This document shows, piece after piece, positions 48,901 through 61,064 of a stretch of DNA of 64,000 nucleotides. The translations under genes were made by a program, and so were the position numbers. The notes beneath the pieces were generated by a model. The model searched no databases and was not told the origin of the DNA. It worked only from the letters and a program-made list of their open reading frames with translations. Each line of letters opens with the position of its first letter. The first letter of the stretch is position 1. The DNA is from Setaria digitata. Lineage: Eukaryota > Nematoda > Chromadorea > Rhabditida > Setariidae. The stretch covers positions 62,001-126,000 of the forward strand of contig RCAB01000096.1 in NCBI GenBank assembly GCA_003640385.1. The letters are read 5' to 3'.

Positions 48901-51589
48901 TTTGTGTTGTCCATTTCATCATTTAAAATATGGTTTGGCAAAATTTCAGCGGTCTAAATTCTTTTCAAAAAATATTTAATTTTTAAATTTTTGTTTCACA
49001 TATTTATCGGCCTCTTGATTCCGCAATAATTTGAAGCTTTTTTTTTATTTCAATTTTTAAAGACTTATCAAGGTTTGCAAGCTTTACGTTTGAAGAACTT
49101 CAGGATGGTCTAATTTAAAAATGATTTATCAGTAATTAGCCAGAGAAGGGTGTCTTTGAAATTAAAAAAAAAGAAAAAAAGCAAAATGATGAATAAAAAC
49201 CAAAAAAAGATTTTTTCTAGAAACTAAAAGGTATGGTGACCGTAGCAGAATGAACTCCTGAGAGTTAATCAGTGTGTCATTATTTCAGATATTGCATATC
49301 AGGTCCCCTTCATTTCCATCAAGCTAATCCCGACGAATTTTTTCATACTCCTCGGTTTAGGCCCAAGTGACATTAAGCCTTTGCAGAAAGATCAAGCAAG
49401 TATTTTGGCGGTATCATGCACAAAAATGGAAATGTGATATCAAGGAAATGTGTTGTTGGGTCCCAGAGGGCATCTACCGAGAGCTCGAGATTGTGTGTCG
49501 CTTGCATAAACTTATTACGCCCGCGGGAGATTTCACACCAGGAAGAAACCAAAGAAAGCAAATGTTTTGGAATGCAAGAATGAAGAAGGAAGAGCATAAA
49601 ACTGTGAGGTGGTAGCAGGATAGATTGCAAAGAAGTAAGTAGAAAAGGGAATAGAATGAGAATGAGACCACCCAAGCAAGCAATTTTTTATCCCGAAACT
49701 TTTTTTAAAACGATCAAGCTTGATCCCGACGGAGAAGTTTATGGGCTGAACGCCAATAAAACTTTTAAGCTTTTCTTCTCTGGACTTGCTTCCGCAAAAA
49801 TCAGCCATCATCAAGACTAGAAATTGTCTAATTCAGACAATCGACAAAAATAGCGGTCTTTTTTGAAAAGCCCGAAAAATGAGCACTCTTCGTAGTAGCA
49901 TGCACAATATTGAAATCGCATTGGCGGCTTCTTTTCTCTTCAAAATTTTCTAAAAATGTTTCTTTTTTTAGTTCTCATGCTTATGATTTAAAATTTTCTA
50001 ACCAAATTCAAAATAACTGTCTATCCTAGATCTTTTCTTCTCTTATCTTCTATATCCTTTGTTTCACCCTGACATATCACACTCTCAATTTTACTATCAA
50101 GCCATTGGTCACTGTGGTTCTCAATTACAACAACGCAGAATACCTAACTTCCCTCATTTATCTTCTCTCTGGCCATCTTGCACAACAGTTATTAGTTGAT
50201 ATTTTGAAAAAAGCAATGCAATTTTGTTTGTGGAAGCATTGAACTTCTTTAGAAAGAGAAGGATTCTAATCTTTCAATCATTTTAACTGGAAAATTCTAA
50301 GCAATATATGCGTATATATTGCATAATTCTGAACAACAGCCACATGTAGTAGGAGTCTGAACTTCGATGGCTTTAAAAGAAATAATGGGTATTCTTACAA
50401 TCCTCCTGGAGAGTTCTTTCTTGTTTTGAGCAATCGAGGAAACTGCATCCAAAAAGTTTCCCACTTACGTCTGTAATTTTTCATTTGTAGTGGGTAATGG
50501 AAAATTGGATACAATTGGAAAATTATATCGCGATGTGTTCATGTACTTCACTAATTGGTCAAAGAAACGAAGTATTCATCTACTCGCCAAACAAAGAGCA
50601 AATACACTTTTATAAAAACTGCTTGTTTCCGTCTGACCGGTATTGCGATGTTTAAAAATACGTTACATGATCAGGAATTTTAGACCCTGTTGTTTGCATC
50701 ATATGTAGTAGTGGTCTGATACATGACAATAAAGAAGTACGGTGCTCTTTAAGAAGCAAAAGTCAGGTTTACCCAAGTTTGAGACAGCGCTTTCTATCAT
50801 ACTGAAGCTGAAAAAGGACTTCGAAATTCGTGTTTGATGAGAAATTACTTTGTATAAAATGGAAGGCATACTGCCACTGTAAACGGTATGCTTTGGGAGA
50901 GTCAGAAAGAAGAACTTAAAAAAAAGTGCTAATACAAAAAAAAAAACCCCGTCTCTATTAAAAAATTCGATGTTTAAATTTGCTTCATAAAGATCTATTA
51001 TTACATGAAAATAAACAATTTTCCCCGGTTCAGGAAGAAATTAAAAGATTGATACAGAGAACTTCTAAATTTGTGGAAGACATTCGAAAAAAAATAGACA
51101 AATTGAATTAATTTAAAGAGTTTTTGGCTCTACCATTTTAGGAAATACCTCTACAAAAAGTCACTTGCGATCTTTATTCTATTTTCATGATCATTACGGA
51201 TTTGATTACACTTCACATATTTGCTTATTTTACAAATCCGACACTTTCTTCATGATAATCCAAATGCCAAAGATCTAATCATATCAAACACCTTCCTTCT
51301 CCTGCTAATATATAATAACTTCATTATCACATGATTCCGCATGACTACTACGATTGATAAGCTTTAGCTAGGTCTAATACCTTACAGTCTTATTTAAAAA
51401 ATTGTACGGAGAGCGGAATGTGTTGCCATCTAGAAAAGTTATCCACTCTACCGTACTACTAAGTGATTCACAATAAATGGATTACCTGCCCGTGGACGAC
51501 GGAAGTAAACACGTGGTGTTAACGTGGCGGAAACAGTAAAGACGTAATGTTGTCGGAGGCGCAACTTGACAACAGCCGCTTACTCCAGC

Positions 51590-51700
51590 ACGCCACCTAT
51601 TAAATATACTATAACACATTCACATACAAAAAGACATACACAACACATACACATACAACATACACACACACACACACACAGACACATACATACATACAAA
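51590..51700. repeat. CA / CATA microsatellite
   Basis: Interrupted (CA)n and (CATA)n between about 51590 and 51700. A less AT-rich stretch lies just before it at 51490-51590. Confidence 0.9.
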
Positions 51701-54137
51701 TATACATGGCGGATAGGCGTTCCTTTAGGATTCAACTATCTCGTTCACTTGCACTACAGAATATGCTAGATGGAGAGAAGTAGAGATAGAGAGGAAAGAA
51801 AAGATAAAGAAAAGGTAGGAAAAGGAAAGAATGTGAATGGTTCGTCAAATTACTGTAGCAATGTACGTGTCACCGTTGCGTGCTTCAACGTCAACATTTT
51901 ATGTTAAAATTTGATTTTCAGTACTTCCATCGATTTTACGTTGACTGCTAAAATATTTAAATCATGATTTATTGGAAATAGACTGATTATCGATGACTGA
52001 ATGGATGAAGCGGAATGGTGCCGGAACTCGTCAGGAAGCTGGAATGCTCCGTCTGAAAACTTCTCTTATCTACTGCTGTTTCTATTTACTGATACTGATA
52101 TGCAGGATACAAAGTTTGTGGCACGTCGTTTCTGATATTTAATTTGCTATTCGATTAGCTCGATCGTAGTCCTTAATTAATTAAATATTCAATTAGCCAA
52201 GCAGGAGGATTACTTAATTGGAATAAACAATACTTAAAGTGATTTGATTTAGTGAAGAGAACAATAACTTCATTCATCTTAGTCAGAATCAGTTGGTTTA
52301 ATCTAGTTCAGATTATTCATTTACTTTAGATAATTTCCAGCTATCGCTTGCTGCTAGTTTCAGCGCTATTGCAATTTTTTTATAACACGTATTCCAGATT
52401 TTTCCGAATTTAGATTTGTTATTAAAGTCAGTTGATATAAAATGCTTTCTTACCTTCAAGCTTGACTGATCACATCATATTGATCATATTGATGTTTAAT
52501 GGATAACATGAATCCTATCTTACAACTAGCTATTATGAACCGTATCACTGATAAGGTCTTGTTCGGTGATAGTCGCATTACTTCCTCTTTACGGCTGGTC
52601 TAGTTGCTCAGACATGTTAAAGGAAGAACCGAAAAATACCCGCAGAACTGTAGGTCAATTACATGAAAGCTTTTGGCCTATCACAATACAAAAAAAAGAC
52701 TAGTTTCATCATCTTGCTATTATTTTTGTAAAAAAGTACAGTTTGGAGTGGCAATATTAAGAGCAGAGTTTGATTTTTAAAGTTTTTTCTAGAGCACAAT
52801 ATTGTTTTGAAGTTAGTTTCTAGAATCTAACTTTAACAAAAAACGCAAAAAGAAGGAAGCGAGAAACTTCTACTATGTTATAAGAAACTACTCAAATTAA
52901 TGGAATGGTCACAGCAATAAACTTTTCTAAATGCTGAAAATTTTTGTATTCAAGATGAAAGAATAGCAGAAAATCTAGAAGAAGTCACTTCTGGTTCAGG
53001 GACAAGTGGACAAGAATTTGGACTAATAATCATTTAGAGAAGGATCACGGCACTCTGGATGACTAAGTTTCGAGTATTAGATGACAAATTTTAATGATTT
53101 GTACAGTAGAAAATAGAACCTAGCAACAATGGATTCATTTCAGTCACACTGTTTTGTCTTTAGTTTTATTTTTATTCTAAATTGTTTCGGAGATTTTTTA
53201 TGCGTTCATTTTCGAGCATTACGTCCAGTTTCTTTTTCTAACCTTTCCTCTGCTACCTCAATGAACCTAACTCTATCTCTGTCTCATGTGAAATATTTCG
53301 CACACTAGAAGTTATCTTATAGTGTCATGAAAACTCTTCAGAAGACTCAATCGCCAAAACCAATCTCTGAAATTTGAATAAGACTGATTTTATGCTCCTA
53401 GATAGTAAGCTTAGCTAAAGAGACTTTTTTGCCAATATCTTCATAAATATAAAAAAGTCTCAAAAGAAGCAATTAAAAATGAAGCTGAAAAATGCTAACT
53501 GCAATTGAAATGCGATAATAACAGTATGTAAACATGGACACATTTATAATCTGGTTCTAAAAATTATTAACTTTGTCAAAAGCATACGGTAGTGAAAATT
53601 GCCGAACATTCGAAGAGTTGCTTTCAGAGAGGATCACTACAAAAAACTTCAAAACTATTCTTAAAAAGTTCCGAAAATTACAGTCGTCTTGACGTCTGTT
53701 GTCCACAAATTAACGAAATTTCCAATAACTTTTCACGGTGTTCCCACCAAATCCACACCTTCTCACTTATCGTATATGAAATTACTTTTGAAATTAGTGC
53801 TTGAATATGAATTTAAATTTGTGACTTCCGGAAATTCCGAACAGTTTGTAGGTTTCGCAATTATTGATTTAATATATGACTTGAAAGAGACATATGACAT
53901 CAGTTTTATGAAAACTGGTCAATGAACTTGTAGTTCTAAACGAATGCTGATCATAGAATTGGCTGAGTAGGTCATTTTCGTTTTGATTCAAGAGTAACTT
54001 GAATGATTAGATGAAAAATGAAATGCACACAATAAGTTCTAGCATCAGATGAAATGCTGACATCTTATTCAGTGAAGGCAGAGGCCTTGCTAGATCTCGG
54101 TTCTGGATTTTTGATAGTGAAATTAAAAAAAAAAAAG

Positions 54138-54188
54138 GATCCCTAAACCGAGTGAACGGTTTTAGATCCCTAGACTGAGGTAATGGTT
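54138..54188. repeat. diverged two-copy tandem repeat, 27-bp period
   Basis: GATCCCTAAACCGAGTGAAC then GGTT at 54138-54161, and GATCCCTAGACTGAGGTAAT then GGTT at 54165-54188. The copies differ at a few positions. Confidence 0.85.
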
Positions 54189-55719
54189 ATTCCAGTAGCA
54201 ATTTTTAAGGAATGAAGAAAAAATGTATTTTTCAGCACTCGAGTATGAGACTTGGTTGTGTGAAAACGGTTGGCAAGTGACATCCCAAAAAAATTCTTAC
54301 CTTTAGGAATGGTCTATCTTATATTACTAGTAAGCAAAACTTAATCAGTCTTCAATAAGTATGATGTTCAAATATAGCTTTCTTTCAAACTACCTTGGTA
54401 TATATTTGTTCTAAAGGCCATCACTCCTTGAATGTCCAGTGTTGGGAATTTTTTGATGACTGCGCTAGTTTAGCTTACTTCCCAAGCTTTCCTTTTAATT
54501 AGGAATCATTTCCGTAACAGAACTGACAACTCAGAAATCGCTAAAATATGGAATAATCACTTTTTCTGGACAGAAACAGCAGATAGTTCTCTCCTTTATA
54601 TATTTGCCTTGTTGTTATTAACTAACATATGTCAAGTTTTAAATTGTCAATTTGCGAACTAATAAATGTATACTTTTAAACATGGTTTGTTTCTAAAAGT
54701 TGTTAAGTTATATTTTTGATAAAAATTATTTTCTATTGGAATAGACACAGAAATAGTAATTTTTATTTTTATGAATCTTGAGTCATAAGAAAAATTCTCA
54801 TCGACACATAAAATGGCGAGAGATAAGGAGCCCAAGTCAAATTTGTCTTGTCGCTTCCACGGTTATGGTACTACTTCATTCTTTTTATAATAGAATAGTG
54901 AGGTAAATGGTAGCGCCATTCATAAAGTTGTGCTTAAAACGAGTTTTCACCTCTAAAATCGTATTAGTGGCATCAGCGTACGAGATAGATATGTAGTTTT
55001 CGATGGCAAGGACGTTGTGATTGTTCGGTGGATATTTCATGCACCCCATAACCTAACAACAAAAAAAACTGTTACTTCTTTTGTACAGCGTACAGAAAAT
55101 GTCATCTTGTGGACAAAAAATATAACAGTTACAGGGTTGTGCCAGAAAACACTGTTTCTTTTTGTCCTGAAAAAACATCAAGCGAAGGAAGATTATAACA
55201 TTGGTTTCATGGGAGGATTCTTTCTTTGTTACAAACCTTACAAATGGCGGCATTCACAGTAGTTTTTGCTTAGAAAGAAAGGTATCCATTCTTTTAAATA
55301 TGACAATTTTGCAAAAGTGCGCTTTCGAAAAGGACAAGATGTAAACTGGTTTATTGGCACCGTAATCGACCATGTATGAGCTTGCTTCAAATCACAAACT
55401 CATAATTGTTTGAAATGATTAATGGATCAGTGTTTGAGGGAAAGTATAATTTCCTCTTTTTACGCACTTATAAGTAGCAAGAATCATGAATTAGTCAGAC
55501 ACTAATGAAACAATCTGAACCTGATTAACCCAAATGTCTACTCATTCTCACAATAATTAAGCTGATTTTAATGGACCCTGTGTATTTTAGGTTACTGCTT
55601 TATCGCTGAAAAACAGCGAAGAACCCGACAAACTCTTCTGTGGAAGAGTCATTTTTTTTTTCTGTTCCTTCTTTTCCCATAAAATATTGCGAAATTCTGG
55701 CCATTTCTTCAATGGAGAA

Positions 55720-56154
55720 ATGTGTAAGCTTATCACATTTTTATTACCAATTCTAGCTACTACCGTAACTGTCCTTTTTCTTCTGCAAAACAATTTACGC
55801 TACACCACGGAATCTTCTGCAAGTTATCTGTTGTTCTTGCACCAAATACTACTGCTCCGTAGTCCTCCTTTGGAACACATTCGACTTTGATATTGGCGCC
55901 GACCATACACACCTATATTCGCTTTTTGCTCCTTCAGAAACTTCGAAACTAATGCCTGACAGGCAATCTACGAAGCAAAGGAACTCCATATGAAAGTCTT
56001 ATTAGCTATGGCACAGAACAGAATCCATCTCGTCGAAGCATCACGTAAATACGACTACCAACAACGCAATATCCGATCCTTGAATGCACTGATCAACACC
56101 ATTCATTCTGTCCGAGCTATCTTTTCCACCGTGCGGAAGAGCTCATTCGTTTAG
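55720..56154 (+). CDS. candidate small secreted protein (two exons)
   Basis: One plus frame runs from 55591 to a TAG at 56152 with only two stops, both TGA (55888 and 55957). An intron 55765-55962 (ACC|GTAACT ... CTGACAG|GCA) keeps frame and removes both. The spliced product is about 78 aa. It starts MCKLITFLLPILATT, a good signal peptide, and continues AIYEAKELHMKVLLAMAQ, EASRKYDYQQRNIRSLNALI and HSVRAIFSTV, a basic helical segment. The second exon's residue use looks strongly coding. No family was recognised. The gene sits 627 bp upstream of PGAM5 on the same strand. The alternative is a decayed gene with two nonsense codons. Confidence 0.4.
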
Positions 56155-56781
56155 CGTTGGTTTAGCAAAACTAAGTTTGCTTCAATATCATTGCATTTGG
56201 TGGTTTGTCCGAAGGAATAATATCTTTAGTTCCCTGATATTATCGGAAATGGAGCGGCTGGCTCAGGTACTTAGGTCACTTTCTTTTACTATTCCAGAAA
56301 GAGTCTTTTATTTCGTGTCTTCCAGATGATTGAAGTCACTTAGCTGCTACTTCCTTACATTTCTAATATCCTTCCTCTTCTGTTACTCATTGAATAATTT
56401 TCAAAGACATCTTATTTCTCTCTTTATTTCTGTTTAATAAAAGTTTTTTTAAAGAAGAATTTTAGGATTAATAGTAGCGTTTTTCACTCATTTGTAAGAA
56501 GAAATGGTTTCTTCATAATGTGGCTGCATAGTGCAAAAAGTTTAAGGGCTCTTAGTCTGAGCGGATTTTTAACGATGATACGAAGGGGCCCATGTCATTG
56601 GTTTCAGAATATAGTCGGAATAAATTTATGTTTCAAGAAGATGTATTTTAAAGTAATTTGAGATAGTTTAAGAGGAAAATAAGATATTGAAATTTCCTGG
56701 AAATGCGGTGTGGTCTCTTCTTTTTATTCTTAGTGAATCAGCGAGGAGTTAATGTTTTTCAGCTTTACGCAGGACAGCTAG

Positions 56782-58779
56782 ATGCCCTTGCTATCTCGAC
56801 TATCAGGGATTACTTTGTCAGTTATAGCAGGCGGTGTTTATTATTTACGATTAGAAAAATGGCGTTTTGATTCAGAATATGCTCCACGAAAGATACCTCT
56901 GTTGAATACTGCGGATTGTGCAGATTTCAGTACTTCTTCATTTCCTTCCGTACATCCTTTTCCACAGAGTAAATGGGATCACAATTGGGATAAGTAAGTT
57001 TATTATTTAGCCAATATTTTCTTTTTCATTTTCTTCTTTATGCTTTTTGAATTTCATACTGTATGTTAGTCAGCACACTTTTGGCAAGCATGTTATTTAA
57101 ATGCATCCTTGTTTGTTTAATAAAAGTTGAGTTTGATTGCTTTTATGGCTTCAAATCTTAGATTATGTAAATTTTGACCAGTTCAAATTTGATTGATTTT
57201 TGTCCACTGGATTGTCACTTGTAATATGTATAAATTATATTTTTTCGGAAATTGGAAATTTCGCAGGAATTTGTATTATTAAAAGAATTGTTTCTTTTAA
57301 ATATAATTTTTAGCAACGTAATTTTTTTGCAGTCGAGAGCCGAAATTCATGGTGGATGCTACAGCGTATGAAAAAGCTGATCCGAATATCCGTCAAAATA
57401 TGTTGAACGAAGCAACGCCCACCTCAAAGCGAAATATTATTCTTATACGACATGGACAGTACTTCATGGATCGTAAAGATAAAAACTATCTTAGTTTGAC
57501 ACCTTTAGGTAACTTTAACTTTTACTTTTTATTCCATGATATTCATGCATTAGGTTCTTTTTTTTTTTTTATTGAAGAAATTGGAACTTTGTTTCATTTA
57601 GGATTCTGGATTGTTCAACTTGTTTATTTTTATATATTGTTGTGTTCTAAGAACTTTGCTTTTCATCTTAAATTACAGATTTTTCTTGCAGGGCAAGAGC
57701 AAGCGAAGTATTTAGGTCAACGTTTGGCTAATAGTGGTTTGAAGTTTGACAGTGTGGTGATGTCGACAATGACAAGAGCGGAAGAAACGGCTAAGTTAAT
57801 CCTAAATGAGTTACCACCAACTGTGACAAAAAGTGATCCGTTATTAGAAGAAGGAGCACCCTTTCCACCAGAACCACCTAGCAGACATTGGCGTCCCAAG
57901 CATAAAGTATTTACTTACACTGTTTACGGAAAATAATTGAAGACAGTATTTAAAACATTTTATTAGAGTTTATAAAACTGTTGTACACCAGTTTCTCAGT
58001 TGATTCATTATCTTTCAGTCTTCTTTCATTTGTGCAGCGTTTTGCACATTTTTCAACGGTGATAGACATATCAAAAAGGTCAGTAGAATGAGTAAACCAA
58101 TTAGATGTTAGTTATTTGTTCTTGTATTAGTTTTTTTGGTTGAATGCTCTTTTTGTTTGAATTTCGCAACGGAGGGATCACGGATTGAGGCTGCTTTCCG
58201 AAAGTACATACACCGTGCAAGTCAGAAGCAAAAGAATGATAGCTGGGAGTTGATTGTGTGCCACGGAAATGTGATACGATATTTTGTATGCAGGTTTGTC
58301 GTTATCTTTTCTTTTCTCTTGCTTTCTTTTGTAATTGTCACAGGTTGATTTTCATCACAAACACTTTTGATAGCTAAATTTTATCAGGTTTTGCATATTA
58401 ATTTTATGAAACAATTGGACCCATCTGTTTTTTCTTTTTGTGTATCACTACTTAAGTAATTTTGTGCTAAAAACCACATGAACAGTTTATTCTAATTTAA
58501 TATATCCAAGAACAGTTCAGTAAATGTGTAACAACAATTCAGTAACTCTCGGAATAAGAGATTTAACTGATATTAATGAAACCTCGTATTAATAAAATCC
58601 GTATGATGAAGAGAATCCCGGTACTTTACAGAGCCTTGCAGTTTCCTCCCGAAGGTTGGCTTCGGATGTCAGTTGGTCACTGTTCGATAACTTGGTTGGT
58701 TATATACCCAGATGGTTGTGTTTCTGTAAGATCCGTTGGTGATGTTGGTCATTTGCCTAGTGAAAAGGTTTCTTTCTAG
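56782..58779 (+). CDS. pgam-5: PGAM5 serine/threonine (histidine-type) phosphatase, mitochondrial
   Basis: Phosphoglycerate-mutase-fold protein phosphatase of the outer or inner mitochondrial membrane, linked to mitochondrial dynamics, mitophagy and stress signalling. Exons: 56782-56993, 57333-57508, 57692-57906, 58038-58058, 58175-58293, 58632-58779; phases agree throughout and give 296 aa (human 289). An N-terminal membrane segment ([13 protein letters not shown]) is followed by the WDxNWD assembly motif (WDHNWD), the catalytic [58 protein letters not shown], the second histidine in VCHGNVIRY, and [13 protein letters not shown]. All active-site motifs are present, so the enzyme should be active. 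The 21-nt exon at 58038-58058 and the acceptor at 58175 are the least certain parts. The intron at 57509-57691 is open in frame. Confidence 0.95.
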
Positions 58780-59939
58780 ATTGTAATATTTACTCTTTCT
58801 AGATTTCAAATTATAATTGTCAAATATTCATTTCCTGTCCTACTTGATGCAATAGACCAAGTTGATCGATCTCATTGTAATTCCCTGAACTTTCAACTTT
58901 TAAATTCTATTTTAGTGACACTTTGTAGTTTATATTTTATTTTGTTTAAGCGGTCAAGAAGATACAAAATTTAAATATATCACTTTTGCTGTATTCGCTG
59001 TAAAAATTTTATCAGATAATGGCGTGCCTTAATGGATATCTCAACTTATCGTAATCTTGGATGTCTCATCCCGAAATTTTATTTACTTGATGATTGTTTT
59101 CTCGGACTTGTGTATTTTTCATATTTTTACCAGAGAATAGTTTTATTATTTTGTTTCAAAATATGATTTCATTAGATCCTGTCTACTCTTTTCAAGTTTC
59201 TTTTGGCCTACGGATCCTTACCGGATGAAAAATAATGTGGGTTTCCTTTTAATTACGATATTTTCATCCATTCGACAATATTCTTGTTTTTAATTGATGT
59301 TTGCAAATGTGGAATGCTGTCATGCAAATAGCAAATTCATTTGTTATTGAAAAGCATGACATGTTTTCAAGGTTATGTTTTCATGCTTATGTAAACATTT
59401 TTTCGCAATAATTTGCGTAGATTTTCATCAAGGAAAAATCCATGATGGTGCTAGAAGTTAGACTTGTTGTCTGAAATCTATGCAGTCTTGGACACTGGGA
59501 TTTATTTTAAAAAAAATCTGAGGCATAGTTTTGAAAGAATTTGTTCGAATTTTCTCCTTTTTTTTTTGGAGGAGAGATGGGGGGGGGGGGGGGGGGGGGG
59601 GGGGNTGAACCGAAAAAAAATGCCATGAATATGAAAATTTTGAAATTTGATTGGTAAATTGGGCCTTTCTGGAGTTTTCGATACTGTAAACGTATTTTAA
59701 ACATTGCTAAAACTTCCTAACTAATGAAAAAATTTTGCTTTTAATGGTTTCATTTTTAAAACTTTCCTCGCTAACTTGGAATTATTGAGGGAGGTTTGGT
59801 TTTAAAGCCTGCCTTGTTAGGCTGTGTCTGTTTGTACTTTTATCTTCGTAGCACTAGCACTTTTTGGCATTGTGCTTTATACCTCTTTTGGTTTAAGAGT
59901 GATTTAAATCAAAAAAAAAAAAAGAAAGGGAGAGGAATC
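58780..59939. other. gap between convergent PGAM5 and Ly6-like genes
   Basis: The 3' flanks of two tail-to-tail genes. It contains a homopolymer of 26 G (59579-59604) followed by an N at 59605. No coding signal was seen. Confidence 0.7.
59579..59605. repeat. poly-G run of 26 ending in N
   Basis: Twenty-six consecutive G then N, in an otherwise AT-rich stretch. The run length is probably not reliably sequenced. Confidence 0.95.
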
Positions 59940-61064
59940 CTAAAACAGTTTCGTGATGAAATTCAAAAGAATGATGGCAACAGCGGCAATATGACGAGTT
60001 GCCCCACAATAGCTTGCGCTAGCGTTACAACGATCACCAAGACATGAACATACTCGAACCGTTTGTGAATCTGATTCGTAGCGGAAGAGGTCGGATGCTT
60101 TGACATCGCGGCACATATCATATCTTCAAAGTAGTTGCCTTGAAAATATTTAAAAACTATAAGAATTTTTTCTGAAATGTTTATGGAACTGCTGTTATAT
60201 CTATTGTCACAAATTATTGAAAGCTTTCAAACCTATCAAATAAAACCATTGTTCTATTGAAGAAACCATGACGACTTATAGAGGCTGCGCAACCACGTAT
60301 CGTTAATTTTTTGCCTGTGTTACGTCCTGAACTAAAGTGATATTAAATGTGTGATTGATATGCTGAGAAAAAAAGAGTCTCCAAAAATTTCGACAAGTTA
60401 TCGAACTTATAGCTACTACATCATAAAAGGGGTTGTAACTTTTATAAAGTGATTTTGGCTAAGTTCTTAAATGTCGCACTTGACTGAGTCTCAGATCATC
60501 AAAGAAACTTACCCATAACTATAAAATCCTGAATAAGCGTGAGACAGATTGATTTGCAAGTCACTAGACCAATATCAGACGGTTGCATTGGCTCGTTGCA
60601 CTGCGATGTGAAGTTCTTCGGCTCATAGAAGTACCTGTAAGTAACAGGATAAGTCCATTAATTCTGAGTGTTAATTTGTCCTTTTAAAATCAATTGCAGT
60701 TAGTGCTAATAGTAACTGGTATAATTCGAGAAACACTTCGTATGAGTGAGGAGTCGAAAGGAATTGTCACACTGAGTAGCTCGAGAAGATGTGTTCAGTC
60801 AACTTACCTTGACATTGTACCGTCCTTAAATAATTCTTCGTATAGTGGTGACATGCATGAATAGCATCGATTTGAGCGTATGTAAGCTGAAAGTAGTGGA
60901 TAACAGTGATTATCAGTGATTCAGATTAGCCTACCAGATTCTTTCTCAGTTCTTCGTGTCTTTCTTCGCTATACTGGTGGTGATGGCTTACCAGAAATAA
61001 GACTGACACAGGTAACTGCAACGAACAGGATGACTCTTGTTGGAATTAGAGCCGAAAGTAACAT
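59940..61064 (-). CDS. GPI-anchored Ly6/uPAR-like nematode protein
   Basis: Five short exons, each too small to stand out as an open frame: 61064-60992, 60886-60808, 60634-60513, 60326-60233, 60123-59940. All junctions keep frame and have good sites (G|GTAAGC, AG|GTAAGT, G|GTAAGT, AG|GTTTGA), giving 183 aa. Residues 1-24 are a signal peptide (VILFVAVTCVSLIS). The mature part has the three-finger signature: RCYSCMSPLYEEL at the N-side, YFYEPKNFTSQCNEP, LVTCKSICLTLI, RGCAASI, NRTMVLFDRYDMC and CSCLGDRCN at the end. A hydrophobic C-terminus (HIAAVAIILLNFI) fits a GPI signal. NFT and NRT are N-glycosylation sites. Proteins of this layout are surface proteins, some modulating neuronal receptors; the specific role here is unknown. 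It is convergent with PGAM5. Confidence 0.88.

Larger units (their letters stand above)
44421..55590. other. long AT-rich stretch, no firm gene
   Basis: No recognisable gene. Unassigned open frames include 48319-48444 (+, MKKRSFSEEEVPSTTT start), 49367-49615 (+) and 53689-53925 (+). Short tandem duplications occur at 45917-45970, 46957-46999, 47231-47280 and 54138-54188. A CA/TACA repeat lies at 51590-51700. Confidence 0.4.

Noticed and set aside
54174..54181. TGAGGTAA, resembling the seed of let-7-family microRNAs
   Set aside because: Only the seed matches, the rest does not follow the family, and no hairpin arm was seen. It lies inside a diverged tandem repeat.
55870..55910. FDIGADHT in a second plus frame, reminiscent of a retroelement aspartic protease
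   Set aside because: No flanking gag, knuckle or reverse-transcriptase motifs and no terminal repeats. The same bases are explained by the intron of the small secreted-protein model.
57349..57936. A single 195-codon PGAM5 frame
   Set aside because: It is exon 2 plus a stop-free intron plus exon 3; the canonical splice sites and the family alignment require removing the intron.
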